Positions 1 through 11,348 of a stretch of DNA of 64,000 nt are shown in pieces. This DNA is from Molossus alvarezi (taxonomy: Eukaryota > Chordata > Mammalia > Chiroptera > Molossidae): positions 46,440,571 to 46,504,570 of the forward strand of contig CM073891.1 of NCBI GenBank assembly GCA_037176705.1, given 5' to 3'. Numbering within the stretch: the first letter of the stretch is position 1; the number at the start of each line of letters is the position of its first letter. The translations under genes were made by a program, and so were the position numbers. The notes below the pieces were generated by a model. That model searched no databases and was not told where the DNA came from. It worked only from the letters and a program-made list of their open reading frames with translations.

Positions 1-791
1 TATGTAATACTTCCTTTTATAACTGTATAAATTTAGATATGTTAGAAAATGGTGATGATGTTTAATTAGGTGGCTGGTTTAAAATATACAAATAACTTCT
101 TTAGATGGCATATTTGTCATGCCCTCACAGAGATATTTGCAGCTTAGTTCCATTCAGTCTACCTTGGCTACTTATCACCAAATTAAACACATATTTCTGA
201 TGAAGATTGATTCATAAACATTCTTTCTTTATAGTTAACCTTGATGTTAAGCCTATAGTTAGAGAATTTAATTTTTTATATGAGAACTGTCATGACTGTA
301 CCAACTTTTTCTCAAAGTTTTACGATATTATAAAAGAACAAAGCATGTAGAAATTAATAAACCTTTATATAAAATGTTAGTTGCTTTAACATAAATTTCA
401 TCTTATGATAAAACAATAGTATTCCATTTTAGCCAGCCTGAAAATAGATTAAATACAATTAAAAGAGAAATGTAAACTTTTTTTGAATGGAAACTCCCCA
501 GTGAACTGATTGCTACACAGTTCTATATTGTCATTCTGTTACAGCAACCTCTTTGGATGGTGTTACTCATGTTATCTATGGAATGCTAATTATGTTTTAA
601 AGAGGAAACCAATTAAATGTAGTCTACACACCATTATTCTCAATTTATGTTTGCATTTTTAAAGTTGATTTGTATGTAATCCAGGTTAATATTCCTATGA
701 AAAAATATTTTATTATTTTCTAATAACTAAATTGGTTTTAGAATTTATATATAAAATGTACTACTTTCTAAAACATTACTTCATAAGGTTC
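1..791. other. AT-rich unique sequence, nothing recognised
   Basis: No repeat with readable ends, no long open frame and no RNA gene could be seen. Composition is AT-rich with ordinary short homopolymers. Confidence 0.5.
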
Positions 792-895
792 TAATCCACT
801 GGGGACTTAGCCTACAACCTGGGCATGTACCCTGACTGGAGATCAAACTGTTGGTGCATGGGTCAGTGCTCAACTACTGAGCCACACCAGCCGGG
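792..895 (-). mobile_element. Ves SINE fragment (tRNA-like head)
   Basis: On the minus strand it starts with the Ves head 'cccggctggtgtggctcag' and runs through the Pol III box region to the 'ccagtgg' motif. The 3' pyrimidine stretch and A-rich tail are missing, so this is a truncated copy. Confidence 0.85.
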
Positions 896-1074
896 CTCTT
901 TGTTAATTTCCATTCATCATAATACTCATGAACCAACTGCATGTATGCCTGTTTATATTTTTTACACTTCATCTTAGATTTGCCTATCTTGTAAAAAACC
1001 TTATTATATTTGGCTCAAACTTCTTCATGTACAACTTCAAAATTCTTAGAGTATTATTATCTCTTTAAGAGAGT

Positions 1075-1212
1075 TACTATTATTGTCATCCATGTTTCTA
1101 ATGAGCAAACTAATGTACAGAAAGGTTGAGTGACTTGCCCATGGTCACATGGCTAAAAAATAATGAAGCTGGACTTTGACCCTACTTGGTGTGGCACAAG
1201 AGTCTATAATTT
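1075..1212 (-). repeat. MIR SINE relic
   Basis: It contains the diverged MIR core in reverse orientation ('gagtgacttgcccatggtca', then 'gctggactttgaccc'), the segment normally read as gacttgcccaaggtcacac. This is an ancient mammalian SINE with no visible TSD. Confidence 0.7.
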
Positions 1213-2107
1213 TATCCCTTTTGCAAAGCTGACGCTCTGACTTTTAATGGGACATTTTTTGATGCCTAGAAATTTGATTGATGCCTCAAAACTGAAAACA
1301 ATAAGAAATAAGACTTCCACATTATAAATAGAGATTCCAGTTATATCCAACTTGGATTACTAAAATAGCAAACACAATTCACCCATGTTCACAATATGTA
1401 AGAGAAAAATAGAAACTTGAATGGGTGACTGACCCAGTGAGGCAGTGAGTAGTCAGAATGCTATGATATTACATTTTCTTCTCCCATTTGCCACTTAAAT
1501 ACAAACGAGGAAAGCTCCAGAGGGGTATTATGCCACCCACTCCACCAATGGATGCTTTCTAAACCTTAGACCATTACTGAGGTCACTAGGCTAGAGCACA
1601 TTGAGATAAGTTTTATGCAAGCCTGACATGAATCTCCATGATTTGGGGAATATTTATGAAGAAATCAATTGGTGTCACTTATCATCTGGGTCCACAGACC
1701 AGGATAAGGAAAAAAACAAAAACAAAAACAAAAACAGACACAAAACACATGCAGTGCAAGGACCCTGTATCTTGCAAGTGACATGTGGCAGGATGTAAGA
1801 GTTATGCATTAGCTTAGTGAAAATGCTGCACAAATGGCCAGGCCCAAACCATCTTGACAGCATCTTGTACAACAAGATGTCTTGTTTGGGTAAATGACTT
1901 CAAAAATGAAACTCTATGAAGTGTACTTACAGGAGGTGGGAATCTGAATGGAACCATGAAATATGCAAGGATCCACAAGAGACGTAGAAGAACCCATTCA
2001 TAAAACTGATGGAAGAATTAACATTTGGGGCCTGACATAGTACTCAGATGATAACAAAACCAATCACAAAAAATATTTCCTCATGCTCTCAAAAAACACT
2101 GGAGAAG
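1213..2107. other. Unique sequence with an (AAAAAC)n tract
   Basis: This is mostly unique AT-rich DNA. A short A-rich microsatellite with AAAAAC units lies at about 1709-1737. Open frames here are short and lack splice or codon signals, so no gene is called. Confidence 0.5.
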
Positions 2108-2262
2108 GCCCTGGTCAAGTGGAGCTGTCGGTTGAGATGTCATCCCACACACCAAAAGACCGAAAGATTGTGGATTCAATCCCCAGTCGAGGAGCATATG
2201 GGAGGCAACCAATCCATGTTTCTCTTTCTCTCTCAGCTTCCTTTCTTTCTCAAATCAATAAG
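2108..2262 (+). mobile_element. Ves SINE, diverged
   Basis: A plus-strand copy with head 'gccctggtcaagtggagctg', the box B region 'gattcaatccccag', the 'ggaggcaaccaatccatgtt' middle, a CT-rich stretch and an 'aaatcaataag' end. It is more mutated than most copies in the window, which suggests an older insertion. Confidence 0.8.
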
Positions 2263-2639
2263 AACATATGTTTGGGTGGGATTTGAAAACAAACAAACAT
2301 CAAAACACTGAAGAAGGAAATGAGACCCAGGAGCAAAAGGTGTAAAATAGAGAAGAAAGAAAAAGGAGACCACGTGTGCCTTCCCACTACCAGTGCCCTG
2401 GCCAAGCAAGGCCACGGGTGCAGTGTGCCCTGGCAGGTGTGGGGAAGCTTTACATTGCATGTGAGATTTCAGTTTGAAATTACATTGGACTGAACTTTTT
2501 AGTACTGAAATGAGTCAATTACTAAAATAAACTTGTTCTTACAACTGAAATTTGTATCAAACATTTCATCCAAAGCTGGGGAGTATCAGAAATATTTTAA
2601 GTTACTAGTTTGGAGGAGGAAAAAAAGAGAGAACCAGTT

Positions 2640-3080
2640 CTTATCTGTACCCTCATTGAATTCAGTCTATTATTAAAGTGTTTAAAATACATGGCACCTC
2701 CCCTCCAGAAGCTCAAAGTCCAATGGGGAATTAGTTGCGCAACTTGTTTCACGTAGTGTGAGAAATAAAAAGAAGCACATGCACTTGTTAACAGGAAGGG
2801 TACTAACATAGTGAACTTCTAAGAGACACTGATATTTAAGCTGGAACCTTAAATGTGAATCTATTAGCTATGTAAAACATGGCAGAGATAAATGATGGGT
2901 TATACTTCGTGTTCCAGGCATAGGTAGTTCTGTTCAGGAAGATTCCCATGTTAGGGAAAACACCACACTGAAGAACTCCGTCCAATATAAACTTGACCCT
3001 TTGGAGGACGAAGGCACCTCTGAATGTTTTGTGGAGAGTGAGAGAAACCTAAGGGTGTAAGAAGAACGAGGCCAACAGTA
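2640..3080 (+). repeat. Probable ancient interspersed repeat (family not named)
   Basis: The order of phrases ('ccagaagctcaaagtcc', 'atttaagctggaacctt', 'gtgttccaggcatagg') resembles an old placental repeat that I remember but cannot name reliably. The longer copy at 53.8-54.8 kb appears to carry the later part of the same family. Confidence 0.35.
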
Positions 3081-3097
3081 ATTGGTAAGCACTGTGT

Positions 3098-5423
3098 TTT
3101 TTTCTTTTTCTTTTTTTAAACTCTCTGCAAAGACATTTATTAATCATGGATAAGAAAAGCAATAAATAGATCTCAGAAGTCCTTCAACAGAGATGAGTGA
3201 GGGCCAAAAATGAAAGTACAAATCTGGAGTAAAAAGAAACTTGGGGGACAGTTAAGTAAGAAGTTCACTTACCCGATCCAGGGGAAACACTTCCAAATCC
3301 ACGGACACAATCAAGTTGGTCCAACTATTTGGGCCAAGACCGCTTTTCCTTTTCAGGCTCCTGCCTCGGAACCGGGCCTGCGCAGGCGCCTCCTCCCCAG
3401 CACCTTGCTTCTCCCTGTCGGTGTCGCTCCACCCTCCAGGGACCACTTCTTCGGCCTGCGGGGGCTGGCCAACCAGGCCTCCAGTGCCCGCGCGGTTTAC
3501 CATTTCCTTCTCCAGCCGGGCGCTGGCCGGCACCTGCAGCCCGTCCAGGCCGTCCTGGAATACCTTCTCAGTATGCCCGCTGGCCTCAGCCCCAGCAGTT
3601 TTGTGACGTGGTCCGTCATCTGCTGGAGGTCCTGGCTGAAGGGAGAGCGATACCCGAGGGGCCCTCGCCTGCCTTAGGGAAGGTGATGGGCTTGACACCC
3701 TGTGCCAGGACCCCGTGTTTCATCACAGAGTAGGCATGCGGGTGGCCTCCTCAGGTCATCCTGTGCCCAGGGAAGTGGCCGTGTTGAGGGACCCTGGCAT
3801 GGTTGGCAGTGCCCATTCCAGCCGTTTCCAGGATAGGCAGGTTGAGGGGCCGCCTCTCCTCGGTGTTGGAGAAGCCCCACGTGGTGGGGGGGCGCTTCTG
3901 GCCCATGGCGTCCATCTCGTTGGTGATCGTGATGCCCAGTGGGGTGCGGGCTTCCTTGAAGAGGCTCCACAAACAGGCAGTGCTGAGGCCTAGGCGGACC
4001 TCCACAAACTGCGGGCCAGCCATGGCCCACGAGGGCACCGGGCCCTCTGTCGCTATTACCTTCCTACAGCCGCAGGACCAAACAGTGCACCTTGGAGGAC
4101 TCTGGCACCAAGCTGAAGGAAGCACTCTGGGCTCCTCAGATAATCCACAAACTCTTAGCCTTCTAGTTTGGTTTCAGGCATTTATCCTGCTATGTCTTTT
4201 TATTATTATTATTAATTTATTTTTTTTACATGTTTCTCCTTTTTCTCCCATCGACACCCTCCTCCCCATCCCCCACCTCGCCTCTTCCCTAGGTTTGTTG
4301 TCTGTGTGCATTGGTTATGCATTATCCTGCTATGCGTTGTAACTGACTCCTGTCCCCATCTTGCTGCCCACAGTCATGAAACAAGACATTTTAAGCGATT
4401 GAAAGCACTGAATTTTTCTTCCCTTTCTGTCATTCCACTCAGAAAGAAAACAGGCCCAAGCTCACTGCTGTCATTCCCTAAGTGGGGACGATGATTCCAA
4501 GAAGCCCATGGCTCGTAGGACACTGGAAGCCTGGCTTTGCCTTCCACATTCAGCTCCTTTTGAGTGATCCGAAGATTCCTTTCAACTGTGTAGTTGTGGG
4601 CAGTTTGCATTCAGTACACCAGGCCAGCCACAGCCTTCTCAAACCAGGGCTTCCGGCTGCAGGCCGGCCTCCAGCACACCATCCTGGGGCACCGCCTGGA
4701 CCTTGCCCTTAGCCAAAGTTGGCCCAGGAAATGTCACCACCTCCGCTGCTCTCCTCCCTCACCCCACCTCCTCACCTCCTAACTCCCACCCACACCTTAC
4801 TGAGCTAGTTCAACGGGCTGACCAGAACAATGGGAGAAGAGGTGAGCTGCCCCTTGAGGTGCACGTGGTTCCCCTCTCCCTGTTCTTCTCCTCTTCATCA
4901 TCTGCAGGGGACCTACTGCTGAATGTATTATTGTACTTCATCTGTTGCTTCCTTACTTCGATCCGAAGTACCAATGAAAGTTTCCAGAGTCTGACCGGGT
5001 TCTGGGATAGGTTCTGTGCGGACAAACACCAACCGTTGATCTTTTCAAAGGTAGGGGTTGGCAGTTACACTTGCAGGCTTCGTTGGGCTCCTCCTCCAGC
5101 CCTGGAGATCCAGCTGGGGCCTGTGGATGCCTGCCAACCGAGTGCGGCCTCCTCCTGGCCCGGAGCAGAGGCCTGGGTTCCAGCTTGGGCCTCCCATGCC
5201 CAGTCCTGGCTGAGCACCTTTTGTTTTAAGTTTGTTCCCCAGCCACTTTATTTACTTTTGAAGGGGAATATATTTGAGCTCTCCCATAACTTCCTTCAGC
5301 CTTCTCCCCTAAAACATCCTCTAAAACGTCATAAAATGTGCTTGTCTAATTAATCTTCGAGACTCCTTCACTTTCTAACAAAATAGTTGTCCCTCAGCTG
5401 GCCTGTTAGAGACATTTTGGAGC
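3098..5423 (-). pseudogene. Probable processed retrocopy of an unrecognised GC-rich mRNA
   Basis: This GC-rich island in AT-rich surroundings has retrocopy marks on the minus strand. A T-rich run at 3098-3119 reads as an A-rich tail, and an AATAAA signal (complement of tttatt near 3137-3142) lies about 15 nt before it. Possible flanking duplications 'cactgtgt' occur at 3090-3097 and 5424-5431. One minus-strand frame stays open from about 4125 to 3752, and after one TGA continues to about 3620; it includes the peptides 'KRPPTTWGFSNTEERRPLN' and 'AYSVMKHGVLAQGVKPITF'. Further open pieces lie at 3698-3252 and 5025-4810 in other frames, which suggests frameshifts. I do not recognise the parent protein and assign no function. 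The strand call rests mainly on the tail and signal. Alternatives are a decayed unprocessed pseudogene or an unannotated GC-rich exon cluster. Confidence 0.5.
4195..4321 (-). mobile_element. L1: 5'-truncated LINE-1 3' end inside the retrocopy
   Basis: The reverse complement matches the 3' end of the L1 at 39.65-43.8 kb: 'tgcata...acaacaaa', then a G-rich block, 'gtgtcgatggg', and an A/T-rich tail. It is flanked by a perfect 13-bp duplication, 'ttatcctgctatg', at 4182-4194 and 4322-4334. Only 127 bp were inserted. It therefore postdates the surrounding retrocopy. Confidence 0.9.
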
Positions 5424-5431
5424 CACTGTGT

Positions 5432-7029
5432 AAATACTATCAACCTTCAAATTGTGTATACATATATATTTAGAGTATACTAATACAACCTACATTTCAT
5501 TGAGTCATAGTGCTTTTGCATTTTTTGAAGATTCTTTCTTAGTTTCCTGTTTTGTTTTATGGAAATACAAGAGCAGTAAAAACAACTTGATAAACCTGGG
5601 GACATGATTTAAATTAACAAAAGCCTGCAATATGTTTACTAAGAGACCCAAACACCAGATGCTCGGCCTTCCTAATTCTATGTAAGATGTTCATAACAGC
5701 AGCTCCTGCTTTTGCATTTATCTCCAAAGCTTACGAATAGCAAACAGTTACCTCATTTAGTTACCATATAATACATGGCTCTTGACTCTTCTCCGGGGAC
5801 TTATTTGACATTATACAAATTTTGGAAACACAACCAAAGATTTGCACTGTGCGAATACTCAAGGGCCTAGGTAAATCAGTATCTGTGTTGAGTTATCACT
5901 TGAGTAGTGTTTAGCAAAATTACACTTCCATCACCTGGGAATATTTTGAAGGAGTGGTTTGATAAAGAAGACAGCTACTGTAGTTCTACTCCAATTTATT
6001 TAAAGGAGAATCAAGTCATATAAGGGGGAAAAAAAATCTCTGTACTCAACCATCAGCACTAACTGGTAATATAATTACCCTTCTTTCCTGGGCACTGTAG
6101 TCAATTTGGAGAGCACAGTTCATTTGTTGCTATACAAAAAAATGAGATTGTCAGGGCTATAGCTGTATCTTCCACATTTGTAAATTCTGTAGGAAAGTAT
6201 TGGGCCATTGCATTTTATTCACAGGCAAAAGAGAAGGTAAATTTCTCCACAGAGTAAGCATGTTTTATCCTGAATTATATTTTAAAACACGTACAGATTT
6301 TTAAAATATAGTTAGGTCATTTGTATAATAACTAACAATTTTAGTTTCTAAAAATATAATTACCTTATTTGAGGGTATTACATTATAAACATCATATTGT
6401 TATAATATTAATATTTTTTATTTAAATGTCACACATAATAGGAGACTGCTGAATAGGTCATGTTTTTCTCAGAATACTCTAGGAATGACCTGCTGTGTTC
6501 CTTCTTATAGGTATTATTTTGCAAAGACTGATTAGAATTAGAGGAAACACAAGTAGTATCAAAAATTTCTATCAGGATGTATTTAACTGCTGAAAAAAAT
6601 ATGGGTGACTATCCTATTTCTTTTTAAATATGATTGGCCGTTACAAAGAAAACATTTTGCAATCCCAAATTATTGGGAAAAAACATTTAGATGAATTTAT
6701 AAAAATTGATACTAAAAAAAATAATTTCCAGAATATCATTCATGAAATCTTTAGTAAACCAACTAATGGCTTTATCATAAACACATTAGTAGTCTGTACC
6801 CAGTAACTACATGGTAGATATTTGATACTCTAATAGAAAAAAAGGAATAAAATGAAACATTGACTTCTGAGTTTTAGGTGGTTTTCATGTTTTGGCAATA
6901 AATTTGGGAATACATATGCCAAGTAGTTTGGCAAGTGTGGCCATTGGTCCATAAAGTTTAGGTCTGGAAAAGCCATTTCTTTTGGAAGATGAAAGAGTCA
7001 AAGCAAAAAGAAAGGGTAGAGAAGATTAG
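5432..7029. other. AT-rich unique sequence
   Basis: No repeat consensus, gene or RNA could be recognised. Several A-runs and T-runs are present, and none has the shape of a SINE tail. Confidence 0.5.
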
Positions 7030-7195
7030 GGGGCATTTAGAGCAATGTGATAACATGGATTGAGCATCTACTCTGTTTAGAGGACTCCCTAGGTGTTGTG
7101 AAGGAGAGGGCAAAATAAATAAATGAATAAAATACTGCTTTTTCCATCTAGAAGGTGATCTAGAGCTGCATGAGAATGAAGAGCAGCAGTAAAAG
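7030..7195 (+). repeat. Ancient interspersed repeat fragment (L2/MIR-like phrase order)
   Basis: The 'attgagcatctactctg' to 'ataaataaatgaataaaat' to 'gaaggtgatctagagctg' order resembles old mammalian repeats that begin 'tgagcacctactatgtgcc'. The copy is heavily diverged and the family is uncertain. Confidence 0.4.
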
Positions 7196-7322
7196 CGGGA
7201 AAAAGCCATCAACAACATGAATTACAATTTTCTTAAGTGCTCAATGCTTTTCAGGTGCAATTCCTATAATGGCAACAAATGACTTGCCAGTATAATAGAG
7301 AAGAAAGAGTCAGAGGTCATAC

Positions 7323-7960
7323 TGTTACTGGAGGGAAGAGGGGCCAGATGCCTCCAACACCCTCGGGCAAGAGGTTCTTACGATATCTTTAGAAAATGAA
7401 TTTTCTAAGACTCCCATGGGAGACTAGATGGTTTTTATTGGTGTGGAATTACACTTCTGGGGTTGTAAAGTCCCATGTCCCTCAGTCTAGTACTATTAGA
7501 GGGGAAGTTTCAGGTTTAGCAAAGCCAGAAATAAAGCCAAAGTCCAGAGTGTCCATTCCATGGTGCGGCTGAGTCCAGGTTAGGATTAGTCCAGATTCAG
7601 TCCATTAGTCTATTATTTGGGTTCCATATGGCTGTGGACCACATGGGGAAATGCAGGGTGTGGGAACCCCGAAAGCAGTGCACATGGGCAGCAAGAGAGA
7701 CAGGGGAGCTCCTTTGTCTAAGAGATTAGATATTCAGGTTGCATTTGTCTTGTAGTGGCCATACCTATTTTGGCCAGTGACTTGCTCCCAGGTGTGACAG
7801 GCAGGTAGGCACCTCCTATGTCACTCAGACATCACTGGGCATGTATCTAAACTGCCTTTGTCCTGACCCATCCCCCACTGATCAGCAGAGAACAGACCTG
7901 GAGTCTTAATTACAAACTTCCTGGCGAAGCTGTACAAATGGCATGCCTATATTTTCCACA
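7323..7960 (-). repeat. Probable solo LTR, ERV1-like
   Basis: Read on the minus strand, the block begins TGTGGAAAAT and ends CCAGTAACA, giving the TG...CA ends and short inverted repeat typical of a retroviral LTR. It is 638 bp long. An AATAAA signal ('accaataaaaacc') lies in the last third, and C-rich U3-like and 'cagccgcaccatgg' regions precede it. No internal gag, pol or env sequence is attached and no convincing 4-6 bp duplication flanks it, so the boundaries are approximate. Confidence 0.5.
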
Positions 7961-8137
7961 CTTCCCTTCATTCCTTTCCAGTTAAATAATAACCAGCTTA
8001 TTGTGCTGATAACATACTAACAAATCATCTTCAGCCTCTTTTTTCCATAAAGAAAGGACTGCTCTTTCATAGGATCTAGGGTTTAAAACTCTGTCCCTAA
8101 ATTTGAATATTGCCAAGTATGCTCAGTCTGTTTTTTT

Positions 8138-8362
8138 AATCCTCACCCAAGGATATCTTTTACTGATTTTTTTCTTCTTCTTTTTTTTTTTTTTTTTTTT
8201 TTTAGAGAAAGAGAGATCAATGTATGAGAGAAACATGATCTTGTACATGCCCTAAATGGGGATAGAACAGACACACAGGCGTGTGCCCTGACTGGGAATT
8301 ATACCCGAAACCTTTTGGTGTACGGGAGGATGCTCCAACCAATTGAACCACACCGGCCAGGA
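8138..8362 (-). mobile_element. Ves SINE with TSD
   Basis: The minus-strand head 'cctggccggtgtggttcaat' is at the right end, and the left end carries the T-rich tail and the 'aatcctcacccaaggatat' 3' module. The flanking duplication 'ctca(g/t)tctgttttttt' lies at 8122-8137 and 8363-8378. Confidence 0.9.
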
Positions 8363-8639
8363 CTCATTCTGTTTTTTTCTTTCAACAATAAAGAAAGCTA
8401 AAAAGTATTTCTGGAAAAAGCTGGTTAGGGTACATCATAAAGATGTACTTAATGACAAAATACTATTTTATTTTAGAGACCACCAAGTATATAAATTCTA
8501 ATGGACATATAAAAAGTTGAAATTACTTCAAGTATAATAAATTATTTTAAATGTTCTTTAGCCATTTCTGTGAAATTATATTTACACAAATGCAGCATAA
8601 AGAATGAAAGGTTTGATATATCAACATAAATAATACATG

Positions 8640-8790
8640 CTCTTTGCTCTTAAGCAGCTAATGATCTCATAAAAAAGACACCTACGTTACTAAATATAAT
8701 GCATCGTATGAAGTGTTCAGTTATAGTCGTCAAGCCATTAAGTCCAGCGGTGAAGAGAAGGATTCCTAGAGGGTGACACATTGTCTTAGA
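8640..8790 (+). repeat. Ancient interspersed repeat fragment
   Basis: The phrases 'cttaagcagctaatgatctc' and 'gtgaagagaaggattcctag' resemble the same old mammalian family suspected at 2.64-3.08 kb and 53.8-54.8 kb. The ends cannot be defined. Confidence 0.3.
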
Positions 8791-11049
8791 GCAGCTGATT
8801 TCATCAGGGGTATGTGTGTGCGTGTGCAGCACTAAGAAATACATATAACAGAATGGATTTAATTGTGCTAGTTTGGACTCAGGAAGGCCCATTTAAAGGA
8901 TACTGCAAGTGAAAATAAGGAGTCTAACTGATGTATTTTCAAGTTATTAAAATAAAGTCTTTTTAAATTTTGTAAGGAAAATGGAAATCTCACTTTTGAG
9001 TATCTCCTTATAGTATAATCACTCCAGACCTCTTTGACTTCACAGATCTTAGAGGCAAATGTCACAGTTATTTTGTTCACATTTTTGTAAACTATGTTAA
9101 CCACACAGCAGTGCATATTTATACTAGTCTGTTTCCTGCCACACAAGCTTGCTCTGTTCTCTTTCCTCTTCCCCACCGCTGACATTCAGATGCATATAGG
9201 CACACACACACACTAAAGAAAGATTTATGTTTCTGCTTGATGGCTAGCTATTAAATATAGCCTTTGGCTATGTGAAGATAACTAAAACATACACAGGTAG
9301 AACACATTTATATAAAGAGCAGCAACATCAAGTTCAGGAAGTTAATGCTATAAAACTAGCCATCAAATAGGATTAGCTTAGCTTTGCTGTAATATCTAAG
9401 AGATTTTCCCTTAGATATTAAACTTTATTTTATCCTGTGAAGATTATTACTTTGCACTCCAAATATCCAGTGTAACTGAACAAAATAACCTACTTGTCTA
9501 GACATTGCCTAATAGACCACGGGGAAAGGGGAGGAAAGACGGGGAAGATTTGCAGCAGAGGAAATATCTGGACAATCAGTTTAATGTGTTCATGATGAGA
9601 TGTTTTTAGAATAAAAATATTGATTGGACTCCATATTTACTTTTTGTGGAGGAGGATTAATCGACTAGAGTATATTCAAAATACAGCACTTGGCTCTTTA
9701 AAAACTTCATGAAAATAATGCATTTCTAATTTTGGAGAGACTTGAGTAATTTAGGTACAATTAAGTAAGCAGTAGGAACATAAGATGATGAATTTACAGA
9801 AAAGAATAAAGAAAGCACTACTTTACTCTGCTATTATAGTTGCATCCCAAGTAGAATAAAATAGAATTTGCAGGGGAGACAGAGGTTCACCAAAACTAAC
9901 TCCATTTTCCTATGAGTGTTGTTCCAAAAAAATGTAATGTAATAAAAAATATTTTGGGAATACAGCAGGACTTATAGACTCTCATTGGATATTAAGTTCC
10001 CACGACAAGCTCCTCTGTCCTTAAAGTGCTTTTGCCCTTGACAACCATAACATAAACTATAACTACTTTCATATCCTATGCATTTTCCAAGACCGTTTTG
10101 TCATCTGTATGACAGAATAGTATGTAATCGTTGATGCATAGATAGGAATAGCTCACCTCCTGAGTTCAACACAGGAGAATTGTTTACTGGATTAGCTGGT
10201 GGGCTTTGTTGTGGAAAACTGTGATAAAAAGCGAAGTGTAGTAGCATGAGAAACAGAGACTCCATGTTTAAAACACACAGTAAAGTGCAGATAAGAGAAA
10301 AAACCTAAAAGGAGAGCTGAAGAAAGTGAGACAAGAAATAATGGATGGGGATAGGCGACTTTGGAGAATGGACGGAGAATTAATGGTGAGGTGATCGCAG
10401 TTTTTGTTTTTTTTTTCCCTTTGTCTATGTGTGTGTGTGTAAGAAAGAGAAAATAGACTTTTAAGATATTTTGCTTTTGCTATGCTGAGTATAATTTCTT
10501 TTTTGGCATTTTCAAGTAAATTCATAAGAATAACTTGACTTAATGTTGGTTACATCTATACATATTATATCTGGGTCTTATATTTTTAGAAGGTAAACTC
10601 ATCACTTTCATACAAATACAAAATGAACATGTGCAAACTATTTTATTTAACTCATTAATTAAAAAAGATATAACTGACTCAAAGGAGAATTCTAAGTACT
10701 ACACGTATATAGGTAAATCAGAAATGCCAAAGTGAATTTACAAATAGATGTAAATTGGCTTTTTTCCACAAAAATGAAGGTAAATTAGTTGTCCCTTTAC
10801 TGAGAAATATTTGTTTGCATATAGAAAAAATTAATATGAATAATAACAATAATAATAGTAATGCTATGAATCGGTGGAGATAACCTAGAGGATGTTATTC
10901 AGAACATTCCGTAATTATTTTTGCCCATTTCAAAGTCTTTTACAGTTTATCCTGGCTGTATGTACCACATTCATATCAATTTTAAAATTAGAATTTACAA
11001 ACCATGTTTTAAAGATGCTATGTATTTATAAAATGAGAAGAAAATGAGA
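8791..11049. other. AT-rich unique sequence
   Basis: Apart from the hairpin at 9390-9420 and a short (CA)n near 9202-9213, nothing is recognised. A 105-codon minus-strand open frame (9185-8868) has no recognisable motif and is judged to be chance. Confidence 0.45.
9390..9420. repeat. Perfect 11-bp inverted repeat
   Basis: 'taatatctaag' (9390-9400) and 'cttagatatta' (9410-9420) are exact complements separated by 9 nt. The stem is AT-rich and is not followed by a T-run, so there is no reason to call a terminator or a known RNA. Confidence 0.8.
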
Positions 11050-11066
11050 GCAAAGTCAAAATGTTT

Positions 11067-11072
11067 TTTATT
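11067..11072 (-). promoter_or_regulatory. Polyadenylation signal AATAAA
   Basis: A canonical hexamer on the minus strand, 57 nt past the stop of the candidate exon at 11130-11323. The downstream sequence is T-rich. It is meaningful only if that exon is used; in AT-rich DNA the hexamer also occurs by chance. Confidence 0.3.
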
Positions 11073-11129
11073 CAACTTGCTTTTTCAACTTTACAGTGGT
11101 TGTCTGGAATAATGATTCTTAGATTTCTT

Positions 11130-11323
11130 TCAGTTATCTAACTTTTCATCTAAATAAATGCTTTCATTATTATATTGAAAGCTCACATTGGTAAATCTTC
11201 CGCTGCTCCTTCTTATCACACCAACACTCTCTTCATCTTCCCAACTGATAAGTGAAATGTCACCTAGGAGATCTATTGTTCTTGTCCCATTGGAATGGAG
11301 ATAGAAGTGAGAAAAACACAATC
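11130..11323 (-). CDS. Candidate terminal coding exon, unrecognised gene
   Basis: Reading right to left, a long pyrimidine tract (ctcccttttctgccttcat) ends in CAG at 11326-11324. An open stretch of 63 residues follows, in phase 1 (one base would come from an upstream exon), and ends with TGA at 11132-11130. An AATAAA signal (complement of tttatt, 11067-11072) lies 57 nt after the stop, giving a compact acceptor-coding-stop-polyA layout. The peptide is not low-complexity. It has an acidic 'SWEDEES' patch, three N-x-S/T sites (NGT, NVS, NES) and ends 'YLDEKLDN'. I recognise no domain or gene. No upstream partner exon can be shown in the window, so this may be chance or a cryptic exon. Confidence 0.3.
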
Positions 11324-11348
11324 CTGATGAAGGCAGAAAAGGGAGCAT

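Noticed and set aside
3210..3733. Several overlapping open frames on both strands (up to 155 codons)
   Set aside because: They are frame shadows of a GC-rich block. The A-rich tail and AATAAA point to a minus-strand retrocopy, and no single frame is intact.
4703..5353. 216-codon plus-strand open frame
   Set aside because: It lies antisense to the proposed retrocopy, has no domain or normal start context, and its length is explained by GC-rich composition.
8868..9185. 105-codon minus-strand open frame
   Set aside because: No motif, no splice or start context, and the composition of AT-rich noncoding DNA.
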